Shown one piece after another: positions 59,101 through 64,000 of a DNA stretch of 64,000 nt. The position numbers and the translations under genes were made by a program. The stretch lies in contig JAXLTI010000004.1 of assembly GCA_046330135.1 (NCBI GenBank), positions 1,116,001-1,180,000 of the forward strand. The letters are read 5' to 3'. The stretch is from CAYYFX01 sp046330135 (lineage in GTDB: Bacteria > ARS69). Numbering within the stretch: the stretch's first letter is position 1; each line of letters opens with the position of its first letter. Under the pieces are notes generated by a model. The model did no database searches and was not told the origin of the DNA. It saw nothing but the letters and a program-made list of their open reading frames with translations.

Positions 59101-60693
59101 CTAGAACCCTGCTGCCTGCCCATCCTTGCGCGAGTCCGACGCCGCTTCGTACCCGTCGCCGAGCCTGCGCACGAGCTGGGCGCCGCCGAAGAGGCCGAAC
59201 GTTCCGCCGACCGCGATGTGATGCCCCCGGGTGCGCAGACCTTCCGCGGCGGCGCGGGGGAAGCCGGCTTCGACGACCACCGCGCCGACCTCGTCCACGA
59301 ACCAGCGCGGCGCGTCGGAGGCGGCTTGCGGATCCTGACCGTGCGCGAAGATGCGCACCATCATCTGCAAGTGACCCTGCGGTTGCATCGCGCCGCCCAT
59401 CACGCCGAACGCCATCACCGGGGCGCCCGCGCGCGTGACGAACGCGGGAATGATCGTGTGGAAGGGGCGCTTCCCGCCGGCCACTCGGTTCGGGTGACCT
59501 TCCTGAAGCGTGAAGCCGCGACCGCGGTTCTGGAGGCTGATGCCCGTCCCCGGAACGACCACGCCGGAGCCGAACCCCGCATAGTTCGACTGGATGAAGG
59601 AGACCATCCGACCCTCGGCGTCGGCGGCCGCGAGGTACACCGTGCCGCGCTCCGTGGGAAGCGTTCGCGAAAGGGGACGCGCGCGCTTCGGATCGACGTG
59701 ACGGGCGAGCTCGTCGAGGAACGCCGGCGCCACGAGCGAGTCGGGCGTCCGCTCCATCGCGTCGGGATCCGCCACGTGGCGACTCGCCGCCGCGATGCCC
59801 AGCTTCATCGCTTCGATCTGGAGATGGAAGCTCTCGGTGGAATCGGGCGCCGTCTCCCGGATGCCGCATCGCTCCAGGACGCCGATCGCCACCAGCGCGG
59901 CGAGACCCTGTCCGTTCGGGGGAAGCTCGTGCAGCTCGACCTCGCCGAAGGGGACCGCGAGGGGCCGGACGTCGAGCGCTGCGTGCGCCGCGAGATCCTC
60001 GCGCGTCATCGCGCCGCCCTCCGCGGCGGCGGCCGCCGCGATGCGCTCGGCGAGAGCGCCGCGATAGAACGACTCGCCGCGCGTCGCGGCGATGTCCTCG
60101 AGCGACTTCGCGAGCGCCTCGCACCGGAACGTCTCGCCCGGCTGCGGCGCGCGACCGAGCGGCAGGAACGTGCGTACGAACTCCGGGAACGCGGCATACC
60201 GCCGCTCGGCCGTGCGCCACGCGAACGCGGTGATCGGGCTCACCGCGTAGCCATCGCGGGCGTAGCGGATCGCGGGATCGAAGAGCCGCTCGAAGGGGAG
60301 GCGCCCGAAGCGCTCGGAGAGGCGGCGCCACACGTCCACCGCGCCGGGCACGGTGACCGCGTCCCAGCCGAGGTCGGGCATGGATGTCCGACCGGCGAAG
60401 CGCTCCGGCGTCCACGCGCGCGGCGAGCGTCCGGATCCGTTGCTCCCGTGGAGCGCCGTACCGTCCCAGACGATCGCGAAGGCGTCGGAGCCGAGCCCGT
60501 TGCTCGTGGGCTCCACGACCGTCAGCGTGATCGCGGTGCAGAGCGCGGCGTCCACCGCGTTGCCGCCGGCGGCCATCGCGGCGAGCCCCGCGTGCGCGGC
60601 GAGCGGCTGCGACGCGGCCACCACGTTCCGCGCGAACACCGGCATGCGCCGGGACGGGTACGGGAACGCGCCGGTGGGATCCACAGAGGTCAT
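59101..60693 (-). CDS. ggt: Gamma-glutamyltransferase/hydrolase family protein
   Basis: 530 residues, an Ntn-hydrolase that is processed at an internal Thr. Landmarks are VVAASQPLAAHAGLAAMAAGGNAVDAA at the N-terminus, PGAVDVW, LPPNGQGLAAL, and the nucleophile region ERGTVYLAAADAEG at about 350. GFTLQEGHPN, PFHTIIPAF and GVMGGAMQPQ follow. The usual TTHxSVxD reads GTVYLAAAD here, so it belongs to the broader family that includes acylases. No signal peptide is seen, which suggests a cytoplasmic enzyme. Substrate is uncertain. Confidence 0.9.
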   Translation of the reverse strand: MTSVDPTGAFPYPSRRMPVFARNVVAASQPLAAHAGLAAMAAGGNAVDAALCTAITLTVVEPTSNGLGSDAFAIVWDGTALHGSNGSGRSPRAWTPERFAGRTSMPDLGWDAVTVPGAVDVWRRLSERFGRLPFERLFDPAIRYARDGYAVSPITAFAWRTAERRYAAFPEFVRTFLPLGRAPQPGETFRCEALAKSLEDIAATRGESFYRGALAERIAAAAAAEGGAMTREDLAAHAALDVRPLAVPFGEVELHELPPNGQGLAALVAIGVLERCGIRETAPDSTESFHLQIEAMKLGIAAASRHVADPDAMERTPDSLVAPAFLDELARHVDPKRARPLSRTLPTERGTVYLAAADAEGRMVSFIQSNYAGFGSGVVVPGTGISLQNRGRGFTLQEGHPNRVAGGKRPFHTIIPAFVTRAGAPVMAFGVMGGAMQPQGHLQMMVRIFAHGQDPQAASDAPRWFVDEVGAVVVEAGFPRAAAEGLRTRGHHIAVGGTFGLFGGAQLVRRLGDGYEAASDSRKDGQAAGF

Positions 60694-60769
60694 GGGGCGG
60701 CGAGTGAGGTCGGGTGGCAGTCGACGGATTTCATGTGACGGCGATAGTGCGCGGTCCTCGCCGAAAGAG

Positions 60770-62227
60770 CTACTTGATGTAGCCGAGCGAGCGCAGCTTC
60801 TCGAGATCCCGCTCGGCGATCGGCGACGGCTCGTCCTTCCATTTCCCGGCCTTCGCCCACTCGAGGAGGATGGGCTTCAATTCCTGGAAGTGAGGCTGGT
60901 CCGCTCGCCAGAGGTCGTGCGTCTCGTGCGGGTCCTTGCGGAGATCGTACAGCTCCCACTCGAGCGCGCCGGTCTGGAACGGCGTCCAGATGAGCTTCCA
61001 GTCCCCGAGCACGACGCACCGGAAGGCGCCCTCCACGTCGTTGCGGACTCGCCGCGTCACGACCTCCGGATAGAAGGCGTGGCCGCTCTCGCCGAAGACG
61101 GGCCTCTCCGGCGGCGAATCGCCCTGGAGGAAGGGGACGAGCGAGCGACCCTCGAGACGGGAGGCGAACTCGGGCGACGCCTTCACGCTCAGCAGCTCCA
61201 GCAGAGTGGGCGCCACATCCACGAGGGAAACTCGTCCGGAGAGGTAGCCCTTGCCCGCGAAACGGCTCGAGGGCGGAAGGCTGAACGCCAGCGGCACGCG
61301 AATCTCGCCCTCGTAGCAGTAGTCGCCGTGATCGAAGAAGTAAGCGTGCTCGCCGAGCGACTCGCCGTGATCCGCCGCGAACACCACGAGGAGGTTCTTG
61401 CCGCTGCGCGCGCGGAACGCGGCGAGGAGCCGGCCGATCTCGTCGTCCGCGGAGCGGATGTCGGCCGCGTAGAGGCGGCGAATGTGGGCCACGACGTTCT
61501 CGGGTAGATGATTGCGATGCGTGGCGTCCACCTTCGGCAGATCGTCGGGGAAGGGCTTCACCGGACCGGCGGGCTCGCCCGGGAGCGGCGTCCACCCGAA
61601 CGCCAGCGGGTAGCGGCTGCGATACCCGGGGTCGAAGCTCTGGATGATCTTCGGATCCGAGCGGTACGGCACGTGCGGGTCGATGTAGTGGACCCACGCG
61701 AAGAGCGGCTGGTCCTTCGGTATGCGCGCGAGCTGCTCGATCGCCTTGTCGGTGGTGACGCGCGCCGGCCGCGAGTCTTCCGCCGTGTCGTAGATGTCGA
61801 AGCCGCGGTCGAGGCCGCGATCGGTCGTGAGCACGTTGTTCGTGACGACCGCCAGCGTGCGCCAGCCGGCCGCGCGCAGGACCTGCGGCAAGGTCACGAC
61901 CTCCGGGGGCATGTTCTCCCAGAGCGCGCGCACGCGAGTGCTGTGCGGGTAAGCGCCGGTGAGGAGCGAGGCGAGCGCCGGGGTCGTCCGCCCGATCGGT
62001 GACGCCGCGTCCTCGAAATACCAACCGGAGAGGATGAGCGCGTCTAGCACAGGCGAGGTGGGCCGGTCGTAGCCGTTCACGGAGAGATAGTCCGGCCGCA
62101 GCGTGTCGATCGTGAGGAGGAGGACGTCCGGGGCGCGATCGGCCCGCGCGGGGACGGCGATGGTGGCCGCGACAGAACAGCCGAGCGACAAGACGGCGAC
62201 GAAGCGACGGCGCATGGGAGTCCGCAC
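60770..62227 (-). CDS. Sulfatase-fold (alkaline phosphatase superfamily) protein, secreted
   Basis: 485 residues with a signal peptide ending PARA. DVLLLTIDTLRPDYLSVNGY is the N-terminal metal site (D, T, D), and VFAADHGESLGEH the later Asp-His pair. The residue that is Cys or Ser (formylglycine precursor) in sulfatases appears to be Thr within GRTTPALASLLTG, and the conserved Arg of C/S-x-P-x-R is absent. It may therefore use Thr like phosphotransferases of the superfamily. The C-terminus LRSLGYIK is typical of bacterial secreted sulfatase-fold proteins. GTG at 62227 or ATG at 62215 could be the start. Confidence 0.85.
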   Translation of the reverse strand: MRTPMRRRFVAVLSLGCSVAATIAVPARADRAPDVLLLTIDTLRPDYLSVNGYDRPTSPVLDALILSGWYFEDAASPIGRTTPALASLLTGAYPHSTRVRALWENMPPEVVTLPQVLRAAGWRTLAVVTNNVLTTDRGLDRGFDIYDTAEDSRPARVTTDKAIEQLARIPKDQPLFAWVHYIDPHVPYRSDPKIIQSFDPGYRSRYPLAFGWTPLPGEPAGPVKPFPDDLPKVDATHRNHLPENVVAHIRRLYAADIRSADDEIGRLLAAFRARSGKNLLVVFAADHGESLGEHAYFFDHGDYCYEGEIRVPLAFSLPPSSRFAGKGYLSGRVSLVDVAPTLLELLSVKASPEFASRLEGRSLVPFLQGDSPPERPVFGESGHAFYPEVVTRRVRNDVEGAFRCVVLGDWKLIWTPFQTGALEWELYDLRKDPHETHDLWRADQPHFQELKPILLEWAKAGKWKDEPSPIAERDLEKLRSLGYIK

Positions 62228-62622
62228 TATGTCACCGAAGCGGCTGCGAGGTCCAGCGCTCGTCAGCGCGGCGCGAAAACCGTGCGGATGAGTGGGACCT
62301 TACGCCCACGCGAGGGCAACATCACGACGCATACGCCGAGAGGACCCCCGCACCCTCCGCTGACACGGCACAAACTTGACTCAGCAGGCCACAAAGGTCT
62401 ACCGTGCCGGCGTTCCGAGCCACCTGCTAGCACGCGTGCCGCCCGCGGCAGGCGAGACACCGGTCCGCAGGTCGCTCAAGGGGAGGGAGCCGCCCTCTTG
62501 TGCCGGACCCCGCTGAACGGCCCGCCTGCTCGGCTTCCACACGAGCCGCTTCGCGAGACCCCTGCACTCTTTTCCGGAGGTCTCCTCTTCTGGCGGGACC
62601 TCCAGGATCGAGGAGACGCGTC
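62228..62622. other. Intergenic region, 395 bp
   Basis: Divergent spacer between the sulfatase-fold gene and the cohesin/dockerin gene. It is less GC-rich than its surroundings in the part near 62320-62400. It holds a candidate plus-strand promoter (separate entry). No gene is supported. Confidence 0.5.
62376..62405 (+). promoter_or_regulatory. Candidate sigma70-like promoter of the cohesin/dockerin gene
   Basis: TTGACT (62376-62381) and TACCGT (62400-62405) are 18 bases apart. The -35 box is close to consensus and the -10 box weak. The leader would be about 210 bases. Confidence 0.3.
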
Positions 62623-64000
62623 GTGAAGAAAGTCATCGTCGCTTGTGTCCTTGCCAGCCTCGTTGCGACATCGAGCGCCGTCGCGCAGCACCAGTACGGA
62701 TGGACGATCAGCGCGAGTCAAACGGATCCCCATGCGAACACCGGCGGCATCGCTGCCGGGGGCCTCGGGCACCTCTACCTCTGGTACATGTGCAGCGTGG
62801 GTGGCGGCATGTCCGCTGCGGACTTCGGCCTACAATCCACGGGCGTGATCTTCGCCGGCTTCTCGCCTCTAAGCGGCTTCCTGAATGCGGGATCGGGCTC
62901 AAACCTACTGCTCGCCGTAGGGGGTTGCCCCACGGGCCCGGTCGTCGCCGGCGACATCACCGTATTCTACTTCGGCGGCGCGGGCAGCATGTGCATCGTC
63001 AACTCCACTAACAACATCCGCGTGACGGTGGACTGCGAGTCGCCCAGTCCCTTGGCGTGGAACCTCCACGCCGTCGGCTGGGACGCGCTGGGCACTCCGT
63101 CGTGCAGTGAGCCACTCTGCTCATCGCCCTGCAGTCCCGTGCTCACCGTTGGATCCGGGTCCACCTACGTCTACCGCGATTGCCCGGCCCAGGTGCCGAT
63201 CACCATCACGGATTCCTGCGATCTAGGCGCCTTTCAATTTGACATGCCGTTCGACGATGCGACCCTCGACTTCACGAGCGCAGCGCTCGGTCCCTTCTTG
63301 GGCAGCACGGGTCGCAACGTGCTGGCGGTGGGCCCCCACGTGCTTCTGGGGCGCGTGAGTTACGGCGCCATCTCGTTCGGAGGCGCTGCCGGGCCGACGG
63401 GTGCCGGCAATCTGGCGACCCTCACGTTCACGAACCGCAACGGTGGCTCAACGCCGATCAGTGAGTCTCTGGACCTTCAGGCGATCGAAGTCCTCAACAC
63501 GAGTGGAGTGCCGGTGACGGCGCTGTCTACGCCCGGCACTGTGAATCTGCGGAACTCGATCTACGCAGACTTCGACGCGAACTGCGAGGTCACGGTCACC
63601 GACCTGATGCAGATCGCTACGCGGTGGGGAGCCGTGTCCGGGGATTCGCGCTACAACGCGCTCTATGATATCGACCTCGTCACCCCTGGAGACTTCTGCG
63701 CGTCAGCGCCGGACGGCGACATCGACATCGTGGATATCCAGCTCGGAGCTTCGCGCTGGGCGGCGACGTGCGCGAGCGCGCCAGCGTGGCTCGCCACCTC
63801 GTCCATCGTTACGCCGGCGCCGGTCTCATTCGCTCTCGACCCGGACGTGGTGGCCGGTGCCGTCGGTCAGATCGCCACGGTCGGTATCCGGGCGAGCGGC
63901 GCACAGGACCTCGGGGCATTCGAGGCGCAGCTCGCGTTCGATTCCGATGTCGTTGAGGTGGTCGGCATTCGATCCGGAGGATTCCTGGAGCACGGCCAGA
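62623..64000 (+). CDS. Secreted protein with cohesin-like and dockerin-like modules, 3' truncated
   Basis: GTG at 62623 follows AGGAG by seven bases; the frame stays open to the end of the window (459 residues seen). A signal peptide (ACVLASLVATSSAVAQ) precedes a Cys-rich N-terminal domain to about residue 170. A cohesin-like beta domain follows (about 176-310). A dockerin-like segment (about 313-385) has paired Ca-binding loops, FDANCEVTVTDLMQIATRWG and DGDIDIVDIQLGASRWA. A second cohesin-like domain starts at about 400 (FALDPDVV, then LGAFEAQLAFDSDVVEVVGI). Having both modules in one chain implies self- or partner-assembly at the cell surface. Its codon use includes more AT-ending codons than the neighbours. 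Confidence 0.82.
   Translation, partial: MKKVIVACVLASLVATSSAVAQHQYGWTISASQTDPHANTGGIAAGGLGHLYLWYMCSVGGGMSAADFGLQSTGVIFAGFSPLSGFLNAGSGSNLLLAVGGCPTGPVVAGDITVFYFGGAGSMCIVNSTNNIRVTVDCESPSPLAWNLHAVGWDALGTPSCSEPLCSSPCSPVLTVGSGSTYVYRDCPAQVPITITDSCDLGAFQFDMPFDDATLDFTSAALGPFLGSTGRNVLAVGPHVLLGRVSYGAISFGGAAGPTGAGNLATLTFTNRNGGSTPISESLDLQAIEVLNTSGVPVTALSTPGTVNLRNSIYADFDANCEVTVTDLMQIATRWGAVSGDSRYNALYDIDLVTPGDFCASAPDGDIDIVDIQLGASRWAATCASAPAWLATSSIVTPAPVSFALDPDVVAGAVGQIATVGIRASGAQDLGAFEAQLAFDSDVVEVVGIRSGGFLEHGQ

Overview
The window is about 64 kb of uniformly GC-rich DNA. Genes are tightly packed on both strands, with many GTG and TTG starts and overlapping stop/start junctions. No rRNA or complete tRNA was seen. 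Three traits suggest a diderm, possibly from the Candidatus Eisenbacteria/FCB-like or Myxococcota-like GC-rich lineages: an outer-membrane barrel beside a giant multihaem cytochrome, a metallopeptidase with a FlgD-like (T9SS-like) C-terminal domain, and a secreted protein with cohesin-like and dockerin-like modules. This placement is inference; no phylogenetic marker was compared.

Layout. 1-3218: 3' part of a multihaem c-type cytochrome (21 CxxCH motifs visible) overlapping a barrel-like outer-membrane protein. 3363-9584: glutamate dehydrogenase and two consecutive PEP/pyruvate-binding-domain proteins, the second ending in a nucleotidyltransferase domain. 9585-11237: a metallophosphoesterase flanked on both sides by nested inverted repeats. 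11238-16217: a plus-strand run purD, purE, a Sua5/YrdC enzyme, a low-molecular-weight phosphatase, glyA and a ZIP transporter. 16260-20595: small membrane proteins, lipoproteins and a DinB-like protein. 20653-26779: an ECF sigma factor/anti-sigma pair divergent from a trehalose operon (otsA, and an otsB-GH15 fusion). 26944-33459: a VIT-VWA protein, a MATE transporter and a secreted reprolysin-like peptidase. 33706-37578: a MacA-like membrane-fusion protein with two FtsX-type permeases but no ATPase. 37886-44278: an ornithine cyclodeaminase homologue, several secreted proteins and an IS element of about 1.3 kb with recognisable terminal inverted repeats. 44375-45632: a tRNA-like 3' remnant and a two-gene sortase/substrate operon. 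46228-54781: an acyl-CoA ligase, a 1599-residue ligase/acetyltransferase fusion and a divergent DUF3604-type protein. 54840-62227: a zincless Fpg-type glycosylase, a lysozyme-like small protein, a membrane protein whose frame is broken into a methyltransferase, a gamma-glutamyltransferase and a sulfatase-fold protein. 62623-64000: a secreted cohesin/dockerin protein running off the end.

Most interesting points: a near-identical C-terminal tail (consensus VEP[ST]TWG[KR][VI]K[ST]I[FY]R) on two otherwise unrelated secreted proteins, which may be a sorting tag; a dedicated sortase with an adjacent short substrate; the ligase fusion; the paired PEP-binding proteins; the cytochrome/barrel pair; and the nested palindromes around the phosphoesterase.
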